A stretch of 64,000 nucleotides of DNA, taken from positions 7,565,570 through 7,629,569 of the forward strand of contig ML661900.1 in the NCBI GenBank assembly GCA_007570785.1. The letters are read 5' to 3'. Of this stretch, positions 24,561 to 36,067 are shown piece after piece. Below the pieces are notes generated by a model that saw only the letters and a list, made by a program, of their open reading frames with translations, had not been told where the DNA came from and did no database searches. Made by a program: the position numbers and the translations under genes. This DNA comes from Antilocapra americana. Lineage: Eukaryota > Chordata > Mammalia > Artiodactyla > Antilocapridae. Every line of letters begins with the position of its first letter. Within the stretch, counting starts at the first letter, position 1.

Positions 24561-26130
24561 CCAGTTTTCAGAAATGATGCATTTAATTTCAGTCCTGGGT
24601 TCTTTTATTTTTTCCTTTTTTTTTTTTTTTTTTAACCTCTCACCATATAGAAATAAGAGGCCAAACTAGCAAAACAGAATAGTATGAGAAACAAAATCCC
24701 CAAAGCTTTCTCCTCCATACCAGTTGGTTATTGTGATTTTGGAAGAGGTCAAAATTTATCAAACTGGGCATATATGAAAATGTAAAAAATATTAAGAGAA
24801 ATGTTAGAATCCAAATGGTAAATCATTATAGCAAATCTTTATAATGTAAATCAGCCCCTGGCATCAACAGGCTGAAGTGTTAGCTTCATTCTATGGGTAT
24901 TGGAACCATTTTAAAAAATTTGCTTACAAAATAAAAGCAAAACTCACAACTGAAAAAAAATCATATTATCTAGTACTTTGACTTATTGGAGAAACATTTA
25001 TGTGTAGAACCAATACATTCATCATGTGTAATTGGAAATTAATGAAACAGTATTTATATTGCTTATATTTTTACTTTTTTTTTCATTTAAGCATGCCATC
25101 TTAAAATGTATTATACCTATTTAAAATGCTGATGGAAATCAAAGATATAGGATTATGAAATGTCAAATATAAAATTAAAAAGAGAAGGATTATTTTCAAA
25201 ACTCTGTACAGTAGTTCTCAATTATACCATGGTACTCTCTAATTCTTCAGAATTCTGAATTGATTTGTAGGAAATAGAAATGTCCATGGTTCAAATCCTG
25301 TGCGTTTCAAATAGCATATATTGTGTTTGTTTCCATTAAAGAGACAATAGACATCAGAACATAAAGTACTAAAGTGTTTTTTTATTAACTAGCTTGATGA
25401 GGAATAAACAATGGGATCTTTCCGAAAGTTGTTAGTCTTTGACCAAAGTTTCCTGTGCCTTGGTTAACAAAACTTCAATTTCCATAAATATATTGATGCC
25501 TCCAGAAAGGTGTGAACAGATGCTTCATCTCTACATTGTGTACATAAATGTACGTTCTGAGATGTAAATTGATCAAACTGTAGAAACAAATCATTTAAGA
25601 TTCGTGCAATGATTAATAACAGAAGCCAGTAATCAAATCTCCCTGCCACCAGCACATCTGTTACAGAGAGTTTCTAGTTTGCCCTATTATGCAAATGTGC
25701 AATAAAACAAATACATTACTTAATTTAGCAGCTGGTTCAAAAACATTATTTTAGGTGATTTCTTTAGGTTTTGTGTACTTTTGCCATTGATAGTGGTTAA
25801 TGTGAACTAATTCAATTGCTTATGAGATGAGGGCTTCTCCATAAAAAGTAGCCCCTGGGGAAAGCCAGCCTTTTGAAAGTCATTTTGACCCTTGTCTCTG
25901 AGACCCAAACACTGGGATAAACACAAGATAAGTCATGGCTCTCAAGGCTTCCACTCAGAAAGCACGGGATTCTTAACTGATTTAAAATGGAAACTCCCTT
26001 AATTTCCCTGTTCTTGAGGATAGAGGAAAATCCTCAGTACTAGAACTTGCTGGATTCGGAATTTAATTTTTTTAAGCTGAAGTTGTTTTTACATTACCTT
26101 GTCCTGTATGCTCTGATGTTTTCCTGGCAA
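24561..26130. other. AT-rich sequence, no gene or repeat recognised
   Basis: Contains a T-run at 24618-24634. No young repeat and no credible reading frame. Confidence 0.4.
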
Positions 26131-26132
26131 AA

Positions 26133-26281
26133 GGTAGGAGGATCTCATGGAATCAGTGGGAACTGTTTAAGTAGCTGGTACACTAAAAAGTAGGAAGCAT
26201 GTCTCTCATGAGCTTGAGAATAATATGAAAAACCACAAGCAGGTGGGCTGCACTCTTGGGAAACGCTCAGAGGGGCGCCTT
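26133..26281 (+). repeat. Copy A of an unnamed 149-bp duplicated segment
   Basis: Aligns without gaps to 27651-27799 with 22 mismatches by my count (about 85% identity). It matches no repeat family that I recognise. This copy lies in otherwise unique sequence, the other inside a CHR SINE, so this is the likelier source if the duplication was local. Confidence 0.85.
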
Positions 26282-26679
26282 TTGTGTAGAGTAGGCAGGG
26301 ATCAAACTGGCATTCCTGAGACCAGTTGAGGGAGGAGATGAGGAAAGGGAACAATGGCATCAAGCACAGCCACCCGCAGTGTCTTCAGTAGCTGGAGAGC
26401 AGGCAAGAAAAGAACAGCCCTGAGTTTTCGGCAGGGGAGCTAAGTAAAATGGTAGCTGGAGAACAAGGATCATATGTCACTCTAGGGTTTTAAGTTGTTT
26501 GGAGACTGCTGCCTTACTTGGTACAGCGGATAGTTGAAAAGCAGTATCTATGCCCAGTACATATTCAGGGTCTCTTAGTTAACATGCAGAATCTCAAGTC
26601 CCTTGCACTGTGGGCCCACAGGACAGCTTTAAAAGGACCCTTTAATTAGGTGTTTTTAAATCCACCTTTACCAATGGCT

Positions 26680-26892
26680 GAGCTTCCCTAGTGGCTCAGA
26701 CTGTAAAATTGTCTGCTTGCAATGCTGGCGACCCGGGTTCAATCCCGGGGTTGGGAAGATCCCCTGGAGAAGGAAACAGCAACCCACTCCAATACTCTTG
26801 CCTAGAAAATTCCATGGATGGAGGAACCTCATAGGCTATAGTCCATGGGGTCGCAAAGAGTCAGACATGACTGAGTGACTTTGCTTTCACTT
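26680..26892 (+). mobile_element. Bov-tA SINE
   Basis: Plus copy, 'gagcttccctagtggctcag' to 'gagtgactttgctttc'. ACCAATGGCT (26670-26679) and ACTAATGGCT (26893-26902) are a target-site duplication with one mismatch. Confidence 0.93.
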
Positions 26893-26984
26893 ACTAATGG
26901 CTAAAAACTATGACTTTAAGGTGAGGAATTACATACATGCTTACATATTTAATAATATAATATCTATAATAATCTAAATAATCA

Positions 26985-27165
26985 ATATTTATCGAATACC
27001 TGCATTAGAACCACCTTGTAAAACATCCTTACAAACAATATCTCTTTTGAGCTTCATATTTTGCCAATGTGGGTAGTGGGGCTCAAAGTGACTTGCCAAA
27101 GGGCCCAGGATGTTGGGACCGAAACTAAGGACTAATTCCAAAGCCCATGTTCACATTTACATTAC
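26985..27165 (+). repeat. MIR-like SINE fragment
   Basis: 'ttatcgaatacctgcattag' and 'gctcaaagtgacttgccaaag' resemble MIR in plus orientation, strongly decayed. Confidence 0.5.
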
Positions 27166-27415
27166 TGAAGTTAAATTTCAGTAGAAGACCTGAGGAAAAA
27201 AGACAAATTGTGAAGTTGTGTCCCCAGAACCATAGATGGAAGAGGGAGAAACTTCAGTTTTCTTAGCAAATACTCAACTTCATGCTCTGCAAACACACTG
27301 AGACTTCAAATTACCATTACAAGAGAAAATACAGGGACTTCCCTGGTGGTCCAGTGTTTGAGGATCCACCTTCCTATGCAGGGTGTGAGGGTTTGATCCC
27401 TGATCCAGGGAACTA

Positions 27416-27579
27416 GAGAAGGCAATAGCAACCCGCTCTAGTACTTTTGGAGAAGGCAATGGCAACCCACTCCAGTACTCTTGCCTGGAGAATCCCAGGG
27501 ACGGGGGAGCCTGATGGGCCGCCATCTATGGGGTCACACAGAGTTGGACACGACTGAAGCGACTTAGCAGCAGCAGCAG
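27416..27579 (+). mobile_element. BOV-A2 type SINE nested in CHR
   Basis: Ends with the diagnostic 'gaagcgacttagcagcagc' tail. The 11-bp duplication CCAGGGAACTA flanks it perfectly (27405-27415 and 27580-27590). Its first ~35 bases are tandemly repeated ('gagaaggcaatagcaacccg' then 'gagaaggcaatggcaaccca'), a remnant of the dimeric BOV-A2 structure or a local duplication. Confidence 0.92.
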
Positions 27580-27650
27580 CCAGGGAACTAAAATCCCACA
27601 TGCAACTAAGCCTCAGTACTGCAACTACTGAGCCCTATGTACTGGTGAGA

Positions 27651-27799
27651 GGTAGGAGGGTCTCATGGAACCAGTGGGAACTAGTTAAATATCTGGTATA
27701 CTAAAAAATAGGAAACGAGTCTCTCATGAGCTTGAAAATGATATGAAAACCCTCAAGCAGGTGGGTTACACTATTAGGAAATGCTCATAGGGGCACCTT
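27651..27799 (+). repeat. Copy B of an unnamed 149-bp duplicated segment
   Basis: About 85% identical, ungapped, to 26133-26281. It splits the CHR SINE sequence, so it arrived after the CHR insertion. I see no A-tail and no clear target-site duplication, which argues against ordinary retrotransposition. Confidence 0.85.
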
Positions 27800-27971
27800 A
27801 CACCCCAACAGGAGAAGCCCACATGCCATAACGAGAGAAGCGCCTGTGTGCCCCAAGTAGAGAAAGCCCGTGCACTTCAAAGAAGACCCAGTGTAGCTAA
27901 ATAGAGGAAAAGAAAAAAATACTGATTTAGGACACACATGACAGAGAGTAGGCTTTTTGGAAATATGGACT

Positions 27972-28345
27972 ACCTAGCAGACAGACTGTATTTCTCAGGA
28001 TTCTCCAGAGAAACAGAACCAATAGGATGTGTGTATATATATAAAGAGATTTGTTATAAAGGAATCTGTTCATGTGACTATAGAGGCTGGCAAGTCGAAA
28101 TCTGCAGTGTGGACTCCCAAATTGGAGACCTAGGAGATGAAGGTGCAGGTGAAATCTGAAGGCACTCTGCTGAAGAATTCCTTCCTGAACAGGGAGGCCA
28201 GTCTTCCATTCGGGCATTCAATGAAGAGGTAAGTCTCACCCACATAATGGAGGGCAACGTGCTTTACTCACAGTTTCCTAATTATATATACATGTTCAAC
28301 TCATCCAAAAATGCTTTGCAAGTTAACACATAAAATTAACTATCA
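27972..28345 (+). repeat. Old high-copy placental repeat, family not assigned
   Basis: The wording 'ttctccagagaaacagaacc' with 'gaggctggcaagtcgaaatc' and the end 'aaaattaactatcacac' belongs to a repeat widespread in placental genomes. I do not assign a family name from memory. Confidence 0.55.
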
Positions 28346-28368
28346 CACAGACCAAGTTTATACTTAAG

Positions 28369-28559
28369 CGACAGTGCAAATGGTTTTGCTCAGTCATGTC
28401 CAACCCTTTGTGATCTCATGGACTGTAGCCCACCAGGCTCCTCTGCCCATGAAATTCTCCAAGCAAGAATACTGGAGTGGGTTGCTGTGCCCATCTCCAT
28501 GGAAGCTCCCAGACCCAGGTCTCCCATATTGCAGGCAGACTGAGCTACCTGGGAAACGC
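28369..28559 (-). mobile_element. Bov-tA SINE
   Basis: Minus copy, 'gctcagtcatgtccaaccct' to 'gactgagctacctgggaa'. It is flanked by the perfect 11-bp duplication TTATACTTAAG (28358-28368 and 28560-28570). A short internal deletion lies around 'ccatggaagctcccag'. Confidence 0.93.
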
Positions 28560-28944
28560 TTATACTTAAGACACCAGCAAAATATGGTACTTAAAAAAAA
28601 AAAAAGACTTTTTAAAATAATCTGATGTGTGGTATTTCAGAAAACAACAATCATCAGCAGCAAAAATTGGACTCTGGCTATCTTATCCTTAATTTTACAG
28701 TTCAGCATTTTTAATATTTTGATTAGATGCAGGGTGGAGAGGGACCAAAAAAATCTCCATAATCCACTCTAATATTGTAGTGCTTGGGACCTTTAAAGCC
28801 CTTGACTTCTGGTCATCACTAGAAATTTCAAGCCATCGCTATTTGAATTTTTTCTGTCCAATGCTTTAGAAGTGATAATGAAAGTGAATTGAATTCATTT
28901 GGCAAATATTAGGCCTGCCAACAATATTCTTACTTTTTGTAGAG

Positions 28945-29215
28945 ATTGTGAGGTCAGCATAGCATAAGGGGCAGGAACAAGACATCGAAGTCACAGAAAG
29001 CCTCATTTCCTAACTCTTTTCAACACTTCACTATCAGTGGGACTTTTGGCAAGTTATATAACTCTCTAAGTTGCAATTTCCATATCTTTAAACTAAAGAT
29101 AATTGAGCCTATGTCCCACTGCTATCATGAGGATTAAAGGAGTTAAAGCACTTGGAACACTGGGCACAGTGTCTAACATATGATAACTCAATAAACATTA
29201 CTCTTGTGATAGCCA
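28945..29215 (-). repeat. MIR SINE (antisense)
   Basis: A long, readable antisense MIR: 'ttggcaagttatataactct', 'atgaggattaaaggagttaa', 'agcacttggaacactgggca' and 'ataactcaataaacatta'. Confidence 0.8.
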
Positions 29216-29487
29216 TAAGAAGAAGAAAATGAGTTAGGGTAAAAAGCATAGTTGTTGGACCAAATCCATCCATACTTTCTACATGTTGCACAGTAGATAT
29301 TCCTGGTAAGGAGGCCACTGAAGAACCATCATGGACCCTATGTTCTCTATTTTTGGAGACCATATTCTACATATCAAGCATATTAAAATAAACTCAAATC
29401 CTTTGTTAAGAGAAGCATTCAGAAGGCAAACTGTTTTGAAACATTTTCTAAAAATAATTTTGCTATAAAAACTATTTGAAAGGGAAC

Positions 29488-29666
29488 GTGTTAGCCACTC
29501 AGTCATGTTCAACTCTGCAACCCCATGGATTGTAGCCCACCAGGCTCCTCTTTCCATGGGATTCTCAAGGCAAGAATATTAGAATAGATTGCCATTGTCC
29601 TCTCCAGGGGATCTTCCCAGCTTGGGAATTGAACTTGGGTCTCCTGCATTGTAGGCGGATTCTTAA
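29488..29666 (-). mobile_element. Bov-tA SINE
   Basis: Minus copy, 'gtgttagccactcagtcatg' to 'ttgtaggcggattctta'. The distal end of the head is missing. Confidence 0.9.
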
Positions 29667-30885
29667 TTTCTTATTTATCGACTTGGAATTTCAAGAATTC
29701 CTTAAAAGTAAAAATAATCTAAAATATTTCTTACAAACTGGAATTTTCATAGAATTTAATGTTTAATGAAGTTGTCAATATTTTGTGTGATAAACAGTTT
29801 GATAAACATTTAAAAATTTGACTGCAGTTTAAAAAATATTCTGGAGACAGTAAAGCTGTATACTAGCAGCAAATATTATTGAAAGTTCACAGATCCTAAA
29901 TATTCTTCTTATACTACAGAATGGTTCAACTGTCTTGCATTAGTTTTAAGTTCTTCAGAAAAGTAAACAGAGAGAGAAAGGGTGAGGGTGGGGAGTCAAA
30001 AAATAATGCTTCCATCATGAGTTAAAAAGGCGTTTATAAATTTTTATTTTTAATCATGAAACATTTCAAACATACAGCAAAGTATATAAAAAATAAAATT
30101 CATTCCATTGCTTATTGCATCTCCTGTTTTACTTACAAGACAATGTTTGAAGGCTAGGTTAACTAAATGTAAATTTCTAGTCTCAAAGATAATTTTACTC
30201 AACAACTGAGGATATCATTCCATTGTCATCAGACCCCTGTTACTGTAGTTGAAAAGTTTGTAGTCAGTCAAATGGTTCTTTGACTAGGCTCTGCCTATTA
30301 GCTTCTCAGGTTTACTCTATGTTTGCATTCCATATTTTGTTCATAGTGTACCTGGGGCAAATTTTCAAAATTTACTACCTGTTTATTTTTTTTCTTTCTG
30401 GAATCCTATTAGTGGAATGTTGAACAACCTTATTTTATTTGTTTATTGAACTCCTTTGCATATTTTCTATATTTTTACTTCTCTTGCTTCTATCTGGTCA
30501 TTTCCTCAGATTTATTTTAGAGTACAAACATATCCTCATATTTATTCAGTCTACTGTTTAACTCTACCATGATTTTCTTTTCTAGTCCACCCTTTCAAGT
30601 TCTTAGACTTATGTGTACATCGTAGTGCCAACACTTTGCTTTATCTGGGTCCACAGCTTCATGTTCTTTCTCTGATGGGGGAGTCTAAAATCCAGTCTGT
30701 TAGTTGGACAATAACCTACTCTAGTCGATCTATGTGTAAACTTACCTTCTCTGTTTAAAGATCTTTGTTTTTAGCATCTGAAGATTTATTTTCCTTTTTT
30801 TGCTAATTCAACTGACATTTACACTTTTTTTCTGGTCTATCAAAACTAGCAATATTAAATTTTTTTGCTGGAGGATACATTTTAG
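29667..30885. other. AT-rich sequence, no gene recognised
   Basis: Some wording (for example near 30040-30130) suggests decayed old LINE material, but I cannot assign it. No credible reading frame. Confidence 0.35.
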
Positions 30886-30892
30886 TCAGTAT

Positions 30893-31265
30893 TACTGGTT
30901 GAATTGTATACCCCCTAAATTCGTATGTGGATGTCTTAACCCCCAGTATGATGGCATTTGTAAATGGGGGTCTTTGAGAGGTAAACAGGTCAAGAGGGTT
31001 GGACCCTTAGGATGAGATTAATTCTCTGATAAGAAGAGACTCCACAGAGCTTGCTCTCTGTCTCTCCTTGAAAGGGAGATCACAGCAAGGTGGCAGCTGT
31101 CTGTAAGCCAGAAAGGAAGTTCTTACCAGAACCAGAACATGCTAGCATCCTGATCTGGACTTCTGACCTCCAGAACTGTAAGAAGATGTATTTCTTTTAT
31201 TTAATCCACCCAGTGTATCATATTTTGTTATGATAGCCATCTTTCTGAAATATTGAGTCTCTAAT
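30893..31265 (+). repeat. MaLR-like (MLT1-type) LTR
   Basis: 'ggttgaattgtataccccct', 'cttaacccccagtatgatgg', 'tctgacctccagaactgtaa' and a terminal 'attttgttatgatagccatc' follow the layout of MLT1-type solo LTRs. No internal retroviral region is seen next to it. Subfamily not assigned. Confidence 0.6.
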
Positions 31266-32209
31266 AACTTTTATTTGTTCAATTAATACTGACAAGTTTT
31301 AAGAGGAAAAAGTCTTGCTGCTTTTACCTTTAACTTATCAACTAAGGCTCCCTAATATGGATTTGTAGTAAAGTTTGACTTCACCTGAATTCAGATAAAC
31401 CACAGTATCTGAGCAAGTAATGCACAATAATTTTAAAAACCTACTAATTCATGTGGAATTGACAGTTCAATTCATGTTAATTTCAAATGGACCACAAGGC
31501 AAAGAATCAGATTTGGAAGAACAGCCAGGAATAGAATGATTTTACTTTGTTGGGCTGAAAAAAAAAAAAAAAAACCAGAAACAAAGGCAGCTTCTACATA
31601 GCTTCTGTTGAATCCAGAAGGCAAGCCATACAAACCTAATAAAGTGAAAACTTCCATCAAGACTACAAATAAAATCTTGAGGGTATCTGTCTAATTAATT
31701 AAAAAAATAAGATGGAGCTATCATTATGTGGTAAGTGTAAATTATTACTAAGTCTCCTCCAGCTAATTTGAAGGACCTTTCACTTTTATGTGACTATAGT
31801 AAGAGATGAGAAATTTACTATAGTAAAATATGTAGTATCTATTGCAATCGTATAGAAATCTGTTGGTAGGCAGCAATATAACCCTGAAGCATTCTGATGA
31901 ACTGTAAACAATCCAGGCTCTACTGTGTGTGCAGAAAAATAAAAAATAGTTTATAATCATATAGGATTGTATTCCTGCCATGTGACCAAGGCTTTAAAAG
32001 CACCTTTTCCTTGCATTTCAGAGGCTGATATTAACAAAATTACTTGGCAATTTGGCAGTTGTAAATTGCGACCTCTTGTCATTAGTTGGGTCACTGATGT
32101 CCTCCTCTTTTCCTTTTTAAATACTGATGGATTCAATAAAGTAAACACTGACTTTATAAATAAGCAGGGAGTCAGAACACTAGGTTCTAGTCACTTCCGG
32201 AATGGGAAG
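31266..32209. other. No gene or repeat recognised
   Basis: Contains an A-run at 31558-31574. The 81-codon frame at 31967-32212 has no known domain. Confidence 0.4.
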
Positions 32210-32760
32210 TAAGCAGAGCAATTACTGAGAGGGGAAGGAAGGGGCACTAGGACTGTAGGCAAGCAGATGATGGAATGAATACCTTATTTAAGTATACCAC
32301 ATGTCGCCATGTAAAAGAAACGGTGGGTCACGAGAAACAGCAGGAATGCCATAGTGCGTCGATCCCATAATTAAGGGAGAAGACCTAAGTCAGAAGCCTC
32401 TCAGACCGAATGAGTTTCTCTGCCATACACTGTAATTATTACACTTAGAACTCTCATTCCAACAGGCACTTCACACTGATGACGCAGAGTACCTTCTTTC
32501 AGTACCAAAACTCAAAGAATAAAGCATGCGACAGGTTGGAAAAGTCAGTTAAAGTTCCTGCTCTTGCAAAGACAGACTGCGGTCATTACTCTATCTTGGC
32601 AAAGCCAGAAAAGCATGGATTTCCACAGGGCAGCATCTAAATTGGCTGACTCTAAAAGAATCCATCACTTTAAAGACGTCACATACCAGATGAATTTCTG
32701 CCAGTCCTTTCCCAAACCAGGCAGTTAGCGATCAAGGCAGAGAAAGGTTAAACTCCCACT
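32210..32760. other. Repeat-free block, candidate conserved noncoding element
   Basis: No transposon signature and several retained CpGs. It contains a CRE-like GACGTCA word near 32677, which alone is weak evidence. Inference only. Confidence 0.28.
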
Positions 32761-32936
32761 ATCACTATTGCCACACACAGGTGCACACGTCCAGTGCAAG
32801 CACTGGTGTATTGCTTTCCTCTCCTTCTAAAATCTCGCTCCTCATAACATCTCCAGAATGTATGTGGAGGACAGGAACCCCTCTTAGCCTTTCTTCTGGC
32901 TTACTGTTTTGTTTAGGGCAGAAAGTGCCCAACCCT

Positions 32937-33166
32937 GGGCTTCCCAGGTGGCACAGTGGTAAAGAACCCATCTGCCCATGTAGAGACGCAGGAGGTGTGG
33001 GTTCAATCCCTGGGTCAGGAAGATGCCCTGGAGAAGGGAATGGGAACCCACTGCAGTATTCTTGCCTGGAAAATCCCATGGACAGAGGAGCCTGGTGGGC
33101 TACAGTCCATAGGGTGGCAAATAGTTGGGCACAACTTATCGTCTGAGCACACAAACACACATATGT
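32937..33166 (+). mobile_element. Bov-tA SINE
   Basis: Plus copy, 'gggcttcccaggtggcacag' to 'atcgtctgagcacacaaac'. CCAACCCT at 32929-32936 and 33167-33174 is a likely target-site duplication. Confidence 0.92.
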
Positions 33167-33169
33167 CCA

Positions 33170-34116
33170 ACCCTAGATAATGAAATGATTGGCTCAAGCC
33201 ATTCTCAGCAGTCCCTTCCGTTACTTTAAAAACCCCTAGATGTAGTTATACAAAACCTTCTGTCCAGTGAGATCTGAAAGAAAGTCTGCTATGTAAGTTT
33301 CTAGGGAAATATTAGCTTTCTGGATAAAAGAAAACACACATCTCATGTCAATTTTCCTCTTCCTACCAACTTTGTTCTAGAACACAGTATGGCAGCTGGT
33401 GCTGCTGAGTCATCTGTGACCATGAGAGGAAGGTGAAGACCACCCAGGTGACACAGACCCTCTGGTTTTTAGATTATACAGGAAAAATAAACTCCTCCAT
33501 GCTTAAATGACAGAGAAATTTTCTGTTACTTTCAGTCGAATCCATTTCTAACTGATGCAAAATATATGGTACTACCATTTGACATGTTCATTACCTAGCT
33601 ACCATTAACAAGCATGCAGTACTAATTACACAATAACACCAAGGTGAAGGTAGCTATTCACTTCAGATTCCAGGTTTACATGTGGGGAAGCTGTCAAGTG
33701 AAAATTACTGACTCACCTTGGGATGGTATAAAACCAGGTGACTATCTCCAGGCAAAGAAATGGCGGTATTGCCTGCGTTCAGTGGTATCAATATGGAAGC
33801 CTGAGTTGCCCAGCACCACCAGCACTGTTTGGTCACCATCCAATGGAGCACAACCAGTGAAAGCAGAGAGTCACCCAGCTGCCAAGGTGAGATATACAGT
33901 CCAATGCTGAACTTATGCAAGCTACCAGGATCCATCAAAGAGAGACAGATACAGATGCTGACCTTTCTCCACTACCCAATCACAGCTGTGCAATGGGATC
34001 TACTATCCCAGGTGCAGACAAAAAAGAGGTGCACTGTTTGCAGAGAATTTTAAATTGTATTTACTATGAACTTATTACTATAAAGCCTACTGGAAAGCTG
34101 TCCACTTTTCACAACC
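33170..34116. other. No gene firmly recognised; one short frame of unclear origin
   Basis: An 88-codon frame at 33644-33910 contains a PGDY-type stretch that is vaguely like the end of a retroviral-type polymerase frame. No other domain, LTR or neighbouring retroviral segment supports that, so I do not call it. Confidence 0.35.
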
Positions 34117-34325
34117 ACCATGCCAGGTGGCTCAGTGGTAAAGAATCTGCCTGCCAATGCAGGAGATGCAGGTCCAATCCCTGAGTCAGGAAGATCCCCT
34201 GGAGGGGGCAATAGCAACCCACTCCAGTATTCTTGCTTGAATAATCTCATGGACACAGAAGCCTGGCAGCCTACAGTGCATGGTGCTGCGGAGACAGACA
34301 TGACTGAACAGCTGAACACACACAC
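34117..34325 (+). mobile_element. Bov-tA SINE
   Basis: Plus copy, 'tgccaggtggctcagtggta' to 'gactgaacagctgaacac'. The first bases of the head are altered. Confidence 0.9.
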
Positions 34326-34715
34326 CTATTAGGAATTCTAAATGATGGAGAATGAGAAAATATTCCACTGAAAAAAATTTCTTGTTGACTTAATTCCTAA
34401 ACAAACATTGAAATTATAATTGAGTTCTAAAGGTGCTTGTGACCATCAGTACATTTTATTATTTATTCCTTAATAAACACTATATATAAAAGTTACTTTA
34501 GAGAATTCATAGTCACACAGAAGCCCCTGACACTTGCAGACCAAGCTATGTAAGTTTGGTTCAAACGCAGTTTTAAATGGTTTGCCAACCTTCAAGTTTG
34601 TCTCCAAATGCTGTGTTCTACATATTCCTAGGGTTAAATAGTAGATGAACAATGATTGCACATGACTGTAAGATGAAGAAAAAGACAACAAATCACTTAA
34701 TCTAGGTGACTATTT

Positions 34716-34810
34716 TTTTTTTGAGGTTGGTATGAGTTCTTTTTTCTTTTTTCTTTTTTTTTTTTAATTTTCTTTACTTTATTGTGTTGGTTTTGCCATA
34801 CATTGACATG
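34716..34810 (-). mobile_element. Minimal L1 3'-end insertion with two A-tails
   Basis: On the minus strand only ~40 bases of L1 3'UTR end remain ('gtcaatgtatggcaaaacc'). They are followed by an A-rich tail, then 17 non-L1 bases (plus strand 34723-34739) and a second A-tail. A perfect 17-bp duplication AATCTAGGTGACTATTT flanks the insertion (34699-34715 and 34811-34827). The second tail suggests a short 3' transduction. Confidence 0.85.
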
Positions 34811-34827
34811 AATCTAGGTGACTATTT

Positions 34828-36060
34828 GAAGTTTGTACCTGTGTTTAAAATTTGCAAGAGTGGAACAAATGAACTGCATATTGCTGGTAAGTGCAAATTT
34901 TAGATTATACATGAAACAGTGTAATAAATTTGAATGACTCATTTAAAGGTGAAATATATTCTTTTTTTTCCACAAGCTGTTGAGTAATGTATTTAAAGAG
35001 CACCCTACCAAATTATCAAACTAGAATTGTATAGACAACAAATAAAACTGTATTCTTTTTAAGTTGTTACTTCTTTGCTTTAATAATAAGAGATAAAGCA
35101 AGAAATTAATGACTATTGCTGGTTATTACATGATCATCACTGAAAATAATTTAATTGGTCCATTCAGAGGATTAAATAACCTAGGTACAATAGAAGGAGA
35201 AATTCAAAAGTTCCCTAAGCACTGCTTTTTGAAAGGTTAGTGCTCTGTTTGTGCTATTAACTGATCACACTGCTAAGCACCCAGCAGATTTTAATTCACT
35301 GCCAGTTCTAGACATGTCCTAGAAGTGGAAACATGTTCTCTGATACATTGTGCCCTATCTTCCCTCCGGCCACTTAAAACAAAATCTATGGCTTTGGAAA
35401 ACTCTTCAGTACTGTTATTTACACTATGAACAGAAAACAGTGCAATACCGAGAGACTGCTTTTGAGAGGTGATACAGAACTTGCTCATTTTGTTTGGAAG
35501 CTATAATTGGGAAGTTCCACTCAGAAACATGAGTCCAGGTATGCTTTCTGAGGCGTGAATCTAAATACTCTCATACGCTTGTTTGGATAAGAACTGTCTG
35601 GGATGTTCCCAGCTGGACAGACTCCTGGAAATACAGGACTCCTGGAAGCGCAGGACTCCTGGAGTCTGTCCCTAAGGCTTCCAGTTCAGAAGATTTGGGG
35701 TAGAGCCTACAACTTGTGTTTTAAATGAGCAGCAATCCCATTTAAGTTATTCTTGAACTAAACTTTAATAAATGTTAAGAAACGTAGATATCAGAAAAGT
35801 GGAATCCTTTTTGTAACTTTTTTCCTATTGACTATTAAGACTTCTAGTTCACCAGGGCAGCCCTTTTGTTTAAAGGATAAACAAACATGGAAATAAGGAA
35901 ATATTACTTCCCTCCCCCCAAATGATAAGAGAACAAAACAAGGATGGTAGACAAGAAGATAAGTGGCTGTTGAGAGAGATGATTCAGAGAAAGCACCTGT
36001 AACAGTGAAATGGTCAGAGAGTAAAATACCTTGCCAGATTCAAAAGGAAGAGAAGACAAT
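34828..36060. other. No gene or repeat family recognised
   Basis: Contains a small tandem/inverted repeat structure at 35615-35671. No credible reading frame. Confidence 0.4.
35615..35671. repeat. 17-bp tandem repeat inside an 11-bp inverted repeat
   Basis: The arms GGACAGACTCC (35615-35625) and GGAGTCTGTCC (35661-35671) are perfect complements. Between and into them run units starting ACTCCTGGAA at 35621 and 35638, plus a partial third unit at 35655, with a 17-bp period. Confidence 0.85.
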
Positions 36061-36067
36061 CTACTTG

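Larger units (their letters stand above)
27332..27910 (+). mobile_element. CHR-type SINE, interrupted twice
   Basis: The host CHR element is seen in three pieces: 27332-27415 ('gggacttccctggtggtcca'), 27580-27645 ('ccagggaactaaaatcccac') and 27800-27910 ('agaagcccacatgccataac' to 'tgtagctaaatagag'). A BOV-A2 inserted at 27416-27579, and the unnamed 149-bp segment occupies 27651-27799. The order gives relative ages: the CHR is oldest. Confidence 0.8.

Noticed and set aside
33644..33910. 88-codon frame with a PGDY-like stretch, possibly the end of a retroviral-type polymerase
   Set aside because: The likeness is only a few residues, and no LTR or further retroviral region lies next to it. Not enough to call.
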